Below, in pieces: positions 24,137 through 32,267 of a stretch of DNA of 64,000 bases. The DNA is from Eshraghiella sp051880035 (GTDB lineage Bacteria > Bacillota > Clostridia > Lachnospirales > Lachnospiraceae). The DNA lies in contig JBJENE010000062.1 of the NCBI GenBank assembly GCA_051880035.1, positions 20,637-84,636 of the forward strand, in the 5' to 3' direction. How positions within the stretch are numbered: the first letter of the stretch is position 1; each line of letters begins with the position of its first letter. A program made the position numbers and the translations under genes. The notes beneath the pieces are model-generated. The model did not search any database. It saw nothing but the letters and a program-made list of their open reading frames with translations, and had not been told where the DNA came from.

Positions 24137-24958
24137 TCAAAATCCTTTCTCTATCAATTCGGATACAATATTTTCATATAAAATTACTATGTCTGAAATA
24201 TTTTCGCCACTTTTCTTTGTGAATTTCCGTCTTCTCATATCAACTTCATCACAGTGAGAGATTCCGCGATTTGTGTTTCCTCTGTAAATACCACGAAACT
24301 CTCCCCACTTCACAGATTCAGGGGTAAGAAAACCGTCATTTTTCCCTTCAACTATTTTCACTACAAGATTTGGGAAAAATAAAAATATATCACTGAAGGG
24401 GTTATTCATCACGAATGCATAACTTTGATAGTATACGCCTTCCATATCGGGATTTTTTTCATTAAACTCCGCTGCTTCCATGGTTGAAAAAGAATGAAAA
24501 ACTTTGTAAGAATCAGGCTTTGCATCCCCTCGTATCCTGAAAAACAAGTCGGTACATTTTCCAACAAATTTCACAAGAAAATCAGGGCACTTTAGCAGTA
24601 AATCCATAGTCTTGGAGCCATTGTGGGGAGTCCCAACAGTAGTCAGCGAGGCAACCTTATCTCCCACACCGAGTGAGGATATGGCATAACGCACATCAAG
24701 ACCACCTTTTGAGTGGGCAATAACATTAACCTTTTCGGCTCCGGTCTCTTTTAAAATCTCTTCAATGCGATTTTTCAAAACTTCACCATTAGTAGGTATG
24801 TCTGCGTTACTGTCCTGATTACCGTAATATACCTTACAGCCCATTTCCTCCAGTCTGGCAGGAATTCTCCCCCAATAATTAATTATTTTACTGTCTCTGT
24901 ATCCCATACCGTGAACCATTAGTATCGGATATTTCATAATTTTATTATCATAATTCAT
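24137..24958 (-). CDS. Alpha/beta hydrolase, triacylglycerol lipase-like
   Basis: The 273-aa protein resembles bacterial lipases of the LipA/EstA type. MVHGMGY is the oxyanion-hole strand, AHSKGG the nucleophile elbow (Ser in AxSxG), EGKNDGFLTPES carries the likely acid Asp, and ISHCDEVDMRR the catalytic His. No signal peptide is seen, so it is predicted cytoplasmic, unusual for a true lipase; an intracellular carboxylesterase is a good alternative. Two starts are possible (24958 and the Met at 24937), neither with a clear ribosome site. It is convergent with the XRE gene, six bases apart. Confidence 0.82.
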   Translation of the reverse strand: MNYDNKIMKYPILMVHGMGYRDSKIINYWGRIPARLEEMGCKVYYGNQDSNADIPTNGEVLKNRIEEILKETGAEKVNVIAHSKGGLDVRYAISSLGVGDKVASLTTVGTPHNGSKTMDLLLKCPDFLVKFVGKCTDLFFRIRGDAKPDSYKVFHSFSTMEAAEFNEKNPDMEGVYYQSYAFVMNNPFSDIFLFFPNLVVKIVEGKNDGFLTPESVKWGEFRGIYRGNTNRGISHCDEVDMRRRKFTKKSGENISDIVILYENIVSELIEKGF

Positions 24959-25088
24959 ATATCTATCATTTCCGAATATAACTTATATTATAAACATTAT
25001 CTTGTTTTTCTTATATTATATTCGAAACGAAACTCTATGGCAATGGTATTTTAGGTGACGAATCATGCCGGTTCGTTCTCGGAGGATT

Positions 25089-26459
25089 TCAGGCAAAATA
25101 TTTCATCGCATCGTTAAGTTCAGAAACAACATCGACAACTTTCTCGGACTGCGTACTGATGCTTTCTATATTAGCACCCAGTTCTTCAATTCCGGCATTT
25201 GTCTCTTCGGCCCCCGCTGCATTTTCTTCGGATATACTTGACAGTGAGCTAATCTCATCAAGGATTATTTTTTTATCCTCATTTAAGACATTTGTTTTTG
25301 AATTTATATCTTCAATCTGGGCTACCATATTGTCGATACATTCAGAAACATTATCAAAAGAAGAATCTACAGATATGATTGTTTTGCTGTCATTTTCAAC
25401 ACTTGATTTGATTTTATTAGCAAGTGCAGCATTCAATTCCGCAATTTCATTAATGTTTTCAATGATATCCTTGATTTCTTTTGTACTGGCATCTGACTCC
25501 TGGGCTAATTTCGCAATTTCCTGAGCAACAACAGCGAAACCCTTGCCCTGTTCTCCTGCTCTGGCCGCTTCTATTGAGGCATTGAGACTTAAGAGGTTGG
25601 TCTGTTTTGTGATTCCTTCAATAATCAATGCAGCTTTTTTAATCTCTTCAATGGCTTCATTTGAAGCAATTATTCCGGACACTATTTCGTCTGTACATTT
25701 TACCGTTTCAGCATTTGCCTCAGACAGGTCATTGAGGGTTACTTTTGCTTTATCCGCAATCTTTTTAACATCTTCAGCGACACCATTGGCATTATTAGTA
25801 CTTACAGTGATATCATCTATTACTTTTTCCATATCTGACATTTTATCGGCAGTTGTCTGCACCGATTCAGCCATTTCAGAAGTTCCTCTTGCTATTTCCT
25901 CAACAGCCTGAGTGATTCCATCTTTTGCGTTATTACAAATATCAACTGATGAAGATACAAACTTTACATTTTCATCCAAAACTGATATTTCTTTATTTAT
26001 TACATCAACGGTGTGTCCAAAATTCGTCTTAATACGCTCGGTACTGTTGATAAGACCGACTATCTCTTTAATGTACGATTCAGCTTTAAACTCTGAATTT
26101 AATCTACCTTGCGAAATGTCTGACAATGCCTTTTCTGTATTTTTCATTGGTTTTGCTATCAACCGTCCTATAACAATTGCCAGGACGGCAAAAAATACAT
26201 CAATCCCGGTGCCGACAAGAAACATATGTATTCGCATCTGATTAACTTTTACCTGTATTTCATCTTCAATAGCAGCAACCTGTTCTTCTGATTCAGCATC
26301 ACTTGTCACATAATTGCTTACCACACCGGTCATTTCTTCTTTTAAAATATTTGTACCAACCAGAGTCAGCGTCACCACTCCGCTCATTAACGGAATCAAT
26401 ACATACAGTATCAATGTTAAATAAAGATTTAATCTTATTTTTGATTTCTTTTTTGCCAT
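25089..26459 (-). CDS. Methyl-accepting chemotaxis protein
   Basis: The 456-aa receptor has an N-terminal TM helix (LTLILYVLIPLMSGVVTLTLVG), a very short outer loop of about 50 residues, a second TM helix (MFLVGTGIDVFFAVLAIVIG), a HAMP linker (KPMKNTEKALSDISQGRLNSEF), and a long coiled-coil signalling domain with the hairpin tip KQTNLLSLNASIEAARAGEQGKGFAVVAQEI. The loop is too small for a Cache or 4HB domain, so signals may be sensed near the membrane or through partners. It feeds CheA/CheW encoded at 34-37 kb. AAAGGAGCATTATT precedes the ATG, and the leader carries a terminator, implying attenuation control. Confidence 0.94.
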   Translation of the reverse strand: MAKKKSKIRLNLYLTLILYVLIPLMSGVVTLTLVGTNILKEEMTGVVSNYVTSDAESEEQVAAIEDEIQVKVNQMRIHMFLVGTGIDVFFAVLAIVIGRLIAKPMKNTEKALSDISQGRLNSEFKAESYIKEIVGLINSTERIKTNFGHTVDVINKEISVLDENVKFVSSSVDICNNAKDGITQAVEEIARGTSEMAESVQTTADKMSDMEKVIDDITVSTNNANGVAEDVKKIADKAKVTLNDLSEANAETVKCTDEIVSGIIASNEAIEEIKKAALIIEGITKQTNLLSLNASIEAARAGEQGKGFAVVAQEIAKLAQESDASTKEIKDIIENINEIAELNAALANKIKSSVENDSKTIISVDSSFDNVSECIDNMVAQIEDINSKTNVLNEDKKIILDEISSLSSISEENAAGAEETNAGIEELGANIESISTQSEKVVDVVSELNDAMKYFA

Positions 26460-26488
26460 AATAATGCTCCTTTAATAGTTTGTCATGC

Positions 26489-26553
26489 AAAAAACAAAAG
26501 AAGCCTTGGAATCCGACTCTTGGTCAAGTTTCCTTGGCTCCCGCGTGGCTTAA
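26489..26553 (-). promoter_or_regulatory. Attenuator-like leader with intrinsic terminator upstream of the chemoreceptor
   Basis: On the minus strand AGCCAAGGAA pairs with UUCCAAGGCU (26501-26539, two internal mismatches) and is followed by UUCUUUUGUUUUUU, a terminator placed 30 bases before the start codon. A second AAGCC at about 26548-26552 can pair with the same GGCUU, giving an alternative closing stem. Such mutually exclusive pairing is typical of riboswitches or attenuators, but the sequence lacks the signatures of c-di-GMP-I and other classes I checked by eye. Confidence 0.6.
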
Positions 26554-26566
26554 TTATCATATATGA

Positions 26567-26572
26567 ATTATA
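26567..26572 (-). promoter_or_regulatory. Extended -10 element of the chemoreceptor promoter
   Basis: TGC-TATAAT on the minus strand, 108 bases upstream of the start codon, with only a poor -35. No SigD motif (GCCGATAT) was found here, unlike many chemoreceptor genes. Confidence 0.55.
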
Positions 26573-26691
26573 GCACTATTCTTTATAAAAAGATATATAA
26601 AAATCACTTTTAACATAAATTATTTGATTCAAAATTATCTCATTATATCCCGGGCTATTCTCGCGCCGAAATAAACAATTGTAAGTATAAT

Positions 26692-26822
26692 AAAGCGGAC
26701 AAGTCCGCATCTAACTCCCTAAGTCCCTCAATCTTTGAGGGACTTGCTCCGCTTTGCGAGCCGAGCACGGTCAGCTTTAGCTGACATTTTCCTATCGTGC
26801 GAGTGCTCATCCTTAGCGGAGC
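26692..26822. other. Dense inverted-repeat element in the tsf-chemoreceptor intergenic region
   Basis: About 130 bp with competing stems. AAAGCGGA (26692-26699) can pair with TCCGCTTT (26748-26755), while GCTCCGCT (26746-26753) can pair with AGCGGAGC (26815-26822), which is followed by GTTTTTT on the plus strand. Inside are AGTCCCTCAA/TTGAGGGACT (10 bp), GTCAGC/GCTGAC nested in GCACG/CGTGC, and GCGGAC/GTCCGC. Strand is uncertain. It may be a plus-strand small RNA with its own terminator, or a dispersed palindromic repeat. Confidence 0.55.
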
Positions 26823-26824
26823 GT

Positions 26825-26870
26825 TTTTTATTTAACAGGAAATTCGGAGGAATTTCCTGTTAAATAAAAA
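26825..26870. repeat. 21-bp perfect inverted repeat
   Basis: TTTTTATTTAACAGGAAATTC and its exact complement flank a GGAG loop. The U/A-rich ends mean it could stop transcription from either direction. It abuts the tsf terminator at 26862-26897. Confidence 0.8.
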
Positions 26871-26897
26871 GAAGCCACTAATTTCTTAGTGACTTCT
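26862..26897 (-). terminator. Intrinsic terminator of rpsB-tsf
   Basis: AGAAGTCACTAA pairs with TTAGTGGCTTCT (one mismatch) around GAAA, then TTTTTATTT on the minus strand, 21 bases after the tsf stop. Confidence 0.85.
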
Positions 26898-26917
26898 CAT
26901 GGAATAACAATATTTTA

Positions 26918-27847
26918 TTACATTCCCATCTGTGCTGCAACTTCAGCCGCAAAATCTTCATTCTTCTTTTCAAGGCCTTCACCGGTCTCAAAACGAACAA
27001 ACTTTGTAACTGTTATATCTGCACCAACTGACTTTGATACTGACTTAAGATATGCATCAACTGACTGCTTTCCGTCTTCAGCTTTAACATATACCTGATC
27101 AAGAAGGCAGATTTCTTTTAATTCCTTAGAAATACGGCCTTTAACCATACCTTCGATAATCTTATCGTTAGCATCCGGTTTCTCAATCTTAGCCTGAGCT
27201 GTAAGAACTTCTGTCTCTGATGCAATGTAATCCTGATCTACTTCATCACGGCTTACATATTTTGGATTTAAAGCTGCAACCTGCATTGCAACATTCTTAA
27301 GAGCTTCCTTAACATCATCGTTAACAACGCTTGTCTTAGCTGATACAAGAACACCAATCTTGCCGCCGCCATGTGTATAAGATACGATACAGCCATCGCT
27401 TTCGCTTACTTTTTCGAATCTTCTGATTTTGATGTTTTCTCCGATAACAGCAATCTTGCCTGCAAGAGCATCTGCTACAGTCTTAGAAGTATCTGCCTTC
27501 CAAGGCTCAGCCAGAAATGCATCGATATCTGCTGCATTGCTTGTGAGTGCCTGATTGGCAACTTCCTCAACATATGCTGCGAAATCTGCATTCTTTGCTA
27601 CGAAGTCTGTCTCGCTGTTAACTTCAACGATTGCAGCATCTGTATCGTTAGCTACAACTGCTTTTACAAGTCCTTCAGCTGCGATTCTTCCGGCCTTCTT
27701 AGCTGCCTTAGCAAGACCGTTCTCTCTTAAGTATTCAACTGCTTTATCCATATCGCCGTTAGTCTCTCCAAGAGCTTTCTTGCAGTCCATCATTCCGGCG
27801 CCTGTCATTTCTCTTAATTCTTTTACCATTGCTGCAGTAATTGCCAT
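26918..27847 (-). CDS. tsf: Elongation factor Ts
   Basis: EF-Ts, 309 aa, the nucleotide exchange factor that reloads EF-Tu with GTP. The N-terminal UBA-like domain (AITAAMVKELREMTGAGMMDCKKALGETNGDMDKAVEYLRENGLAKAAKKAGRIAAEG) carries the TGAGMMDCK signature, and the core contains the paired ETDFVAKN and HGGGKIGVLV motifs. ATG at 27847 is chosen because GGAGATAATATC precedes it; the extra residues of the longer frame are not conserved. It follows rpsB by 52 bases, the usual order. Confidence 0.98.
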   Translation of the reverse strand: MAITAAMVKELREMTGAGMMDCKKALGETNGDMDKAVEYLRENGLAKAAKKAGRIAAEGLVKAVVANDTDAAIVEVNSETDFVAKNADFAAYVEEVANQALTSNAADIDAFLAEPWKADTSKTVADALAGKIAVIGENIKIRRFEKVSESDGCIVSYTHGGGKIGVLVSAKTSVVNDDVKEALKNVAMQVAALNPKYVSRDEVDQDYIASETEVLTAQAKIEKPDANDKIIEGMVKGRISKELKEICLLDQVYVKAEDGKQSVDAYLKSVSKSVGADITVTKFVRFETGEGLEKKNEDFAAEVAAQMGM

Positions 27848-27899
27848 GATATTATCTCCTTCCAAAAACATGATATTTCCGTCAATTAACGGTTACTGA

Positions 27900-28655
27900 T
27901 TATTCTGCTACTTCTTCAACAGCTTCTTCTGATGCTTCTTCTTCAACAATATCATCATACTCTTCAGCTGTCTCACCCTGGTTTGCTTCGATAACGGCAT
28001 CAGCCATCTTAGAAACGATTAATTTAACGGCTCTGATAGCATCATCATTACCAGGAATTACATAATCCAGTTCTTCAGGATCACAGTTAGTATCAGCAAT
28101 ACCAATCAATGGAATTCCAAGAATATGAGCTTCCTGTACACAAATGCTTTCCTTCTTAGGATCTACTACGAAAATTGCATCAGGAATTCTCTTCATTTCC
28201 TTAATACCGCCAAGGTTCTTTTCGAGTTTTTCCTGTTCTTTTTTGAGTTTGATAACTTCTTTCTTAGGAAGAACATCAAATGTTCCGTCTTCTTCCATCT
28301 TTTCGATTTCTTTTAATCTTGCAATTCTGCTCTGAATTGTCTTGAAGTTGGTAAGCATACCGCCTAACCATCTCTCGTTAACATAGAACATTCCGCAACG
28401 CTCAGCTTCAGTCTTAACTGCATCCTGTGCCTGCTTCTTTGTTCCTACAAAAAGAATGTTTCCGCCATCTGCAGCGATATTGTATACTGCATTGTAAGCT
28501 TCATCTACTTTACCTACAGATTTCTGTAAGTCAATGATATAAATACCATTTCTCTCTGTGTAGATGTACTCAGCCATCTTAGGGTTCCATCTTCTTGTCT
28601 GATGTCCGAAATGAACACCTGCTTCAAGTAACTGTTTCATTGAAATTACGCTCAT
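27900..28655 (-). CDS. rpsB: 30S ribosomal protein S2
   Basis: The 251-aa S2 protein has the typical start MKQLLEAGVHFGHQTRRWNPKM, the NILFVGTKKQAQ and ERWLGGMLTNFKTI signatures, the coiled-coil protrusion (LKKEQEKLEKNLGGIKEM), and DPKKESICVQEA. An acidic tail (EEEASEEAVEEVAE) is longer than in Bacillus. It binds the head-body junction of the 30S subunit. GGAGGTATTAAA precedes the ATG. It has its own promoter and a structured leader, consistent with S2 autoregulation. Confidence 0.98.
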   Translation of the reverse strand: MSVISMKQLLEAGVHFGHQTRRWNPKMAEYIYTERNGIYIIDLQKSVGKVDEAYNAVYNIAADGGNILFVGTKKQAQDAVKTEAERCGMFYVNERWLGGMLTNFKTIQSRIARLKEIEKMEEDGTFDVLPKKEVIKLKKEQEKLEKNLGGIKEMKRIPDAIFVVDPKKESICVQEAHILGIPLIGIADTNCDPEELDYVIPGNDDAIRAVKLIVSKMADAVIEANQGETAEEYDDIVEEEASEEAVEEVAE

Positions 28656-28790
28656 TTTAATACCTCCATTGGTTAAAATCTTCCGCCCGCTTTATTCTTC
28701 CGTACAACCTTGAGCAAAGGCACCAGCCGGAAATCCACAGGCGTGGTTATTTGATGCGGCCAGCCTATACAGCATGGCGCAACGCACCGA
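28656..28790 (-). promoter_or_regulatory. Structured 5' leader of rpsB (possible S2 autoregulatory leader)
   Basis: About 135 nt between the predicted transcription start and rpsB, GC-richer than neighbouring intergenic DNA. Visible stems include GGTGCGTTGCGCC near the 5' end and a longer-range pairing of AGGCTGGCCGC with parts of CCGGCTGGTGCC. Ribosomal protein operons often carry leaders bound by their own product; I could not align it to a known S2 leader from memory. Confidence 0.5.
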
Positions 28791-28795
28791 ATGAT

Positions 28796-28824
28796 ATTAT
28801 AGCATGCACATTTTCAATATTCAA
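28796..28824 (-). promoter_or_regulatory. SigA promoter of rpsB-tsf
   Basis: TTGAAT, 17-nt spacer, TATAAT with extended TGC on the minus strand: a strong vegetative promoter. Confidence 0.85.
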
Positions 28825-28865
28825 GCATTTTTTGCAAAAAAGTACCAACCGGTAACATTTAACAG

Positions 28866-28897
28866 ATAAAAACACCCGGAAGCAAAATGCTTCCGGG
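28866..28897 (-). terminator. Terminator at the end of the flagellar operon
   Basis: A perfect 10-bp stem (CCCGGAAGCA with TGCTTCCGGG) and 3-nt loop, then GUGUUUUUA on the minus strand, 18 bases after the stop of the MltG-like gene. Confidence 0.85.
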
Positions 28898-28914
28898 AAA
28901 AATGCAAAAACTAA

Positions 28915-29475
28915 TTATCTTTTTGTAATTATTTTGGCAAGTTCTTCGTATGTCATATCAGAAGAAACTGTAAAATCGCCTGTCTGGATTATCTCGGCAT
29001 ACCCTGAATTGTTCAGATAATCATTAAACTTTCCGGCATTATCTACGATGCCGTTTTCATAGAGAAGTTTTGATACCGCTTCAGAATACATGCCTCCTTT
29101 AATTGAAATTGTGTAGGTAGTAATAGCGGGAGCTTCTGTCTGTTGCGGTTCGGTTTCTTTAATTTCAGGCGTCTGAGTCTCTGTTTCAGTCTCCGTTTCG
29201 GTCTCTGTTTCTGTCTCTGTCTCAGGCTCCGTCTCGGTTTCTTTTTCCGTCACTGTTTCCTCGGGTGTTGTTTCTTCAGGTGATGTGGATTCTTCCGGCG
29301 TTGTGGAGAAAAGGACCTCCTCCGTGGTACTTTCCATTACCATTCCAAGCTCTTTGGCTCTCTTTATTATTTCATCATCACTAAGCTTTCCGGAAGTATG
29401 ATGGGCAATTGTCAGAATAAGTGCCGTTACAACTATACCTATTCCAAGGCCGCGCAGATAATATTTAAGTTTCAT
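28915..29475 (-). CDS. MltG/YceG LysM-like domain protein lacking the transglycosylase domain
   Basis: The 186-aa protein has an N-terminal TM helix (RGLGIGIVVTALILTIAHH), a Thr/Glu low-complexity linker (TETETETE type), and a C-terminal domain of about 65 residues (YTISIKGGMYSEAVSKLLYENGIVDNAGKFNDYLNNSGY...GDFTVSSDMTYEELAKII). That domain matches the LysM-like N-terminal part of the endolytic transglycosylase MltG, but the catalytic YceG part with its Glu is absent. It therefore probably binds peptidoglycan at the outer membrane face without cutting. It is the last gene of the flagellar operon and touches its upstream neighbour (shared base at 29475). The role in motility is unknown. Confidence 0.7.
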   Translation of the reverse strand: MKLKYYLRGLGIGIVVTALILTIAHHTSGKLSDDEIIKRAKELGMVMESTTEEVLFSTTPEESTSPEETTPEETVTEKETETEPETETETETETETETETQTPEIKETEPQQTEAPAITTYTISIKGGMYSEAVSKLLYENGIVDNAGKFNDYLNNSGYAEIIQTGDFTVSSDMTYEELAKIITKR

Positions 29476-30317
29476 TAACGGCCTCCTTTAAACAGGTCAA
29501 TTACAAGTTTTACTTCACCGATTCCAAGACCAAGCTCCTTGGCGATTTCTACATTGGATTTGCCCTGGCGGCTTAATTCAAGAATTTTCTCGTTATTGTT
29601 ACCTGTTTCAAATACTGTAATATCTTTATTTTCTTCCCGCTCCGTTTCTTTTTTGACTGCTGTTCTGACACGCTGTGCCGCAGTTTTGGCAGGGGAAGTT
29701 TTACGCCTGGTCTTTGGCTTTACTGCTGCTTCTTCATCAGCAGGGATATCATCCGCAACTGTTTGGGCCACTGCATCAAGCTGTTCAAGCACCTTGGAGC
29801 GTCCTGACTTTCCGGCTTTCTTCTCCCGGTTCATTAAAGCTTCGCTGGCCATAAATCCCACATCTCCGGTAGGAATATCCGGTTCCTGGATGCTTTTTTC
29901 GGGTGCTTTGGATGCTTTCTTGGATTTTTCAAGGTCAGCCTGTTCTTTTTTGGTAAGATTCCAGTCCCTGACCGTATTGTTGATTTCCTTCTTTTTTTCA
30001 TTAAGCATATCATAAAGAAACATTACTTCATTATGATTGCGGTTAATCTCATTAAGAATAGTTTCGGAATATTCGTTCATTTCAAGCATTTTTTCATTCG
30101 ACATTTTATCGAGAGAAACCTCTGTTTTGTCTTTAAGTTCTTCTATCTGCTCATCAAATATCGTCAGAATCTGGTTACGAATGTCCTCTTTCTGCTTATT
30201 GCTAAGCTCTGCATTTTTTTCTGTATTATTATGCTCATCTGCTTTGGATGAAAAAATAAAACTGACAATAATTACTATAACACCGACTACAAGTAAAAAA
30301 ATTTCCAATCCCGTCAT
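29475..30317 (-). CDS. DUF6115-type membrane protein with C-terminal HTH, flagellar operon
   Basis: The 280-aa protein starts with a TM helix (TGLEIFLLVVGVIVIIVSFIF), continues as a long coiled coil (about residues 30-140, KEDIRNQILTIFDEQIEELK... NEKKKEINNTVRDW), a charged Lys-rich linker, and ends in a small HTH (NEKILELSRQGKSNVEIAKELGLGIGEVKLVIDL). This layout matches the DUF6115 family found at the end of flagellar operons in Firmicutes. ATG at 30317 has AGGAGC upstream; the longer frame to 30344 does not. Whether the HTH contacts DNA or protein is unknown. Confidence 0.7.
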   Translation of the reverse strand: MTGLEIFLLVVGVIVIIVSFIFSSKADEHNNTEKNAELSNKQKEDIRNQILTIFDEQIEELKDKTEVSLDKMSNEKMLEMNEYSETILNEINRNHNEVMFLYDMLNEKKKEINNTVRDWNLTKKEQADLEKSKKASKAPEKSIQEPDIPTGDVGFMASEALMNREKKAGKSGRSKVLEQLDAVAQTVADDIPADEEAAVKPKTRRKTSPAKTAAQRVRTAVKKETEREENKDITVFETGNNNEKILELSRQGKSNVEIAKELGLGIGEVKLVIDLFKGGR

Positions 30318-30330
30318 CTTTGTTGTGCTC

Positions 30331-30639
30331 CTAAATCTTAACATCGAAAGTTGCTCTGCTTTTAATCACAACTTTCCCGTCTTCCTGTTCTTCCTTTTCT
30401 TTTTTCTTCTGTCCGCTTTCAAAATATTGAGCCCCGGCGCCCTCTTTGCTGGCATCATACTGGGAATCCATATCGTTTTCATTTTTCTGGTACACCTGCT
30501 CCTGCTTGGCATCAGCAGCTTTGATGTTGGACTGGGTTATAACCTGCTGTTCCGCTAAAGGTTTTACATCCTCACTCTGCTTTATGGTAGAAATATCCTG
30601 TGTCCTGCCCATTACAGCATTAAATTCCAAAGGTCTCAC
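30331..30639 (-). CDS. Small conserved flagellar-operon protein, unknown function
   Basis: The 102-aa charged protein has no TM or signal. A heptad-like middle (QSNIKAADAKQEQVYQKNENDMDSQYDA) and a Lys/Glu-rich part (GQKKKEKEEQEDG) precede a short C-terminal VVIKSRATFDVKI. It begins at a GTG with GGCGGGAT upstream. It lies between the FapA-like gene and the DUF6115 gene with 13-21 base gaps, so it is part of the flagellar operon. I do not recognise a named family. Confidence 0.6.
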   Translation of the reverse strand: MRPLEFNAVMGRTQDISTIKQSEDVKPLAEQQVITQSNIKAADAKQEQVYQKNENDMDSQYDASKEGAGAQYFESGQKKKEKEEQEDGKVVIKSRATFDVKI

Positions 30640-30660
30640 AAGTCATCCCGCCTTTCACTT

Positions 30661-32259
30661 TTATACATTGATACGGACAATATCTGCATCTTTCTTAACA
30701 AACTGACAATAATCAAATTTATCCCTTATAAAAAGAACGGCACTGCCTATTTCCAACTTGCTTCCCGGATATATAGTGCCTAAAACTTTAATTCTGGAAT
30801 CATTTTTTTCCTGGACAAGCTGCGAAAGCTTTGAGTACTCTTCTTTCTTTTCCTTAAGATTCTGCTCCATTACAATGACACTTTTCATTGTCTTTTGAAG
30901 AAGCTCAACTTTATCTTTATCAAGACGCCCTTCAATCTCCTGTTTTTTGCGAAGCATTACAAGAATCTGATTGAGTTTCTCCTTGCCTTTGGCATCTTCG
31001 GTAATTTCTTTTTTAAGTCTCTCAATTTCTGCCATAAGTTCAGGGTCGGTTCCTACGCTGATTACCGTTGTCGTTCCCATTTCGGAACCGATAATTTTGG
31101 CGGAAACCATACTTCCGGCCCTTACATTTCCTCCGATAAGGTATCCGTTCTTACCGCTGACTTCCACATTGCCTCTGGCATTAACCTTACTGTGAAGTAC
31201 CGCATCGGTACTTACATCTCCGCCTGCTCTTACAGTGGCATTTTCAATGAAATTGGCTGCAATATTACCGCCTGCGGTAAGCACGCCCTTATTCATGCCC
31301 TGTATTCCTCTTTGGAGTATTATATTTCCTCCGGCTGTAAGTTCGGCACCTTCCACAACGCCGTCAACCACAATATCTCCTCCGGCATTAACTTTAAAGC
31401 CTGCAAGCACGCTTCCTCTGATATGTACATTTCCGTCAAAATTAATATCTCCGGTAATATTACATACATCAGTAGGAATATCATATTCATCCGATACAAA
31501 AACCTTATCGCCTTCAAGCTTAACATGTCCTGTTACAAGGGATACAAGTTCTGTTCCGTCTTCTGATATCTTAAGGTTTCTGCCGTGTTTAAATACCTTA
31601 CGATAGACTTTTTTAGGTTTAACTTCAATGCCGTATATGTTTTTACCCGGTTCTCCCGGATTCTCAGGGATAATCTTAGCTACCACATCCCCGGCACTGA
31701 CTCTGTTAATCAGGTCAAGCTGGTGGAAATCCACGCTTCCGTCTTCGTTAACTTTAGGCTTTGCAACAATTTCGGTATTGAAATTATATATAAGTTGGGC
31801 ATCATAGCCGTCCACAGGAGGCTGTCCCACAGCTATTACCACAGGCCGGAAGAATTCTTTCTGATTAAACATATTCTGTATATTTTCATTAATTAATCCA
31901 AATTTAACTTTCTTATGGTTTAAATCCGCCTGAAGTTCCGCCATATCCATTTCCGGCATTCCTTTCATTGCAGGATACAACACAGCCACAGCCTTCATAC
32001 CATCCGGGTCAAATACATATTCACACCATCCGGAAAAGGCAGTGACCGTCCCCTCCGAAATACGGACGGGGCTTCCGTCTGCTGCCTGTTCATAAGCATT
32101 TTTTAATGCAACTACATTATCATATGGGATACTCTTCTTATTGCAGTAGGATATTAAATCCTCTACAGAAGGCTCATACCCTCCGTCCATAGCCATAATA
32201 CGGTTAAGGTACAATCCGTCAGTCTTGTTTTCAAGTTGAAAATAGCCGTTGCGCTTCAT
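30661..32259 (-). CDS. FapA/DUF342 family polymer-binding protein
   Basis: The 532-aa protein matches DUF342 (FapA): an N-terminal region (SVEDLISYCNKKSIPYDNVVALKNA), a central FapA domain (VSAGDVVAKIIPENPGEPGKNIYGIEV), then a right-handed beta-helix of bactofilin-like repeats (GDINFDGNVHIRGSVLAGFKVNAGGDIVVDGVVEGAELTAGGNI) and a C-terminal coiled coil ending in a small beta tail (SKLEIGSAVLFIRD). Family members are often encoded beside fliA and cheD. A scaffold role at the cell pole or on the flagellar base is plausible but unproven. AGGAGTATAT precedes the ATG; sigD ends nine bases upstream. Confidence 0.85.
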   Translation of the reverse strand: MKRNGYFQLENKTDGLYLNRIMAMDGGYEPSVEDLISYCNKKSIPYDNVVALKNAYEQAADGSPVRISEGTVTAFSGWCEYVFDPDGMKAVAVLYPAMKGMPEMDMAELQADLNHKKVKFGLINENIQNMFNQKEFFRPVVIAVGQPPVDGYDAQLIYNFNTEIVAKPKVNEDGSVDFHQLDLINRVSAGDVVAKIIPENPGEPGKNIYGIEVKPKKVYRKVFKHGRNLKISEDGTELVSLVTGHVKLEGDKVFVSDEYDIPTDVCNITGDINFDGNVHIRGSVLAGFKVNAGGDIVVDGVVEGAELTAGGNIILQRGIQGMNKGVLTAGGNIAANFIENATVRAGGDVSTDAVLHSKVNARGNVEVSGKNGYLIGGNVRAGSMVSAKIIGSEMGTTTVISVGTDPELMAEIERLKKEITEDAKGKEKLNQILVMLRKKQEIEGRLDKDKVELLQKTMKSVIVMEQNLKEKKEEYSKLSQLVQEKNDSRIKVLGTIYPGSKLEIGSAVLFIRDKFDYCQFVKKDADIVRINV

Positions 32260-32267
32260 ATATACTC

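Noticed and set aside
26489..26553. c-di-GMP-I (GEMM) riboswitch upstream of the chemoreceptor
   Set aside because: GCCACGC at the start looked promising, but the GGGCAAACC and GGGACGCAAAGCC segments are missing and the leader is too short.
26692..26822. Attenuator of a plus-strand gene
   Set aside because: The terminator/antiterminator layout is suggestive, but all downstream genes for several kilobases are on the minus strand.
29147..29300. CRISPR-like or satellite repeat in the Thr/Glu-coding stretches (also 17500-17900)
   Set aside because: These are short degenerate codon repeats inside genes with no spacer structure.
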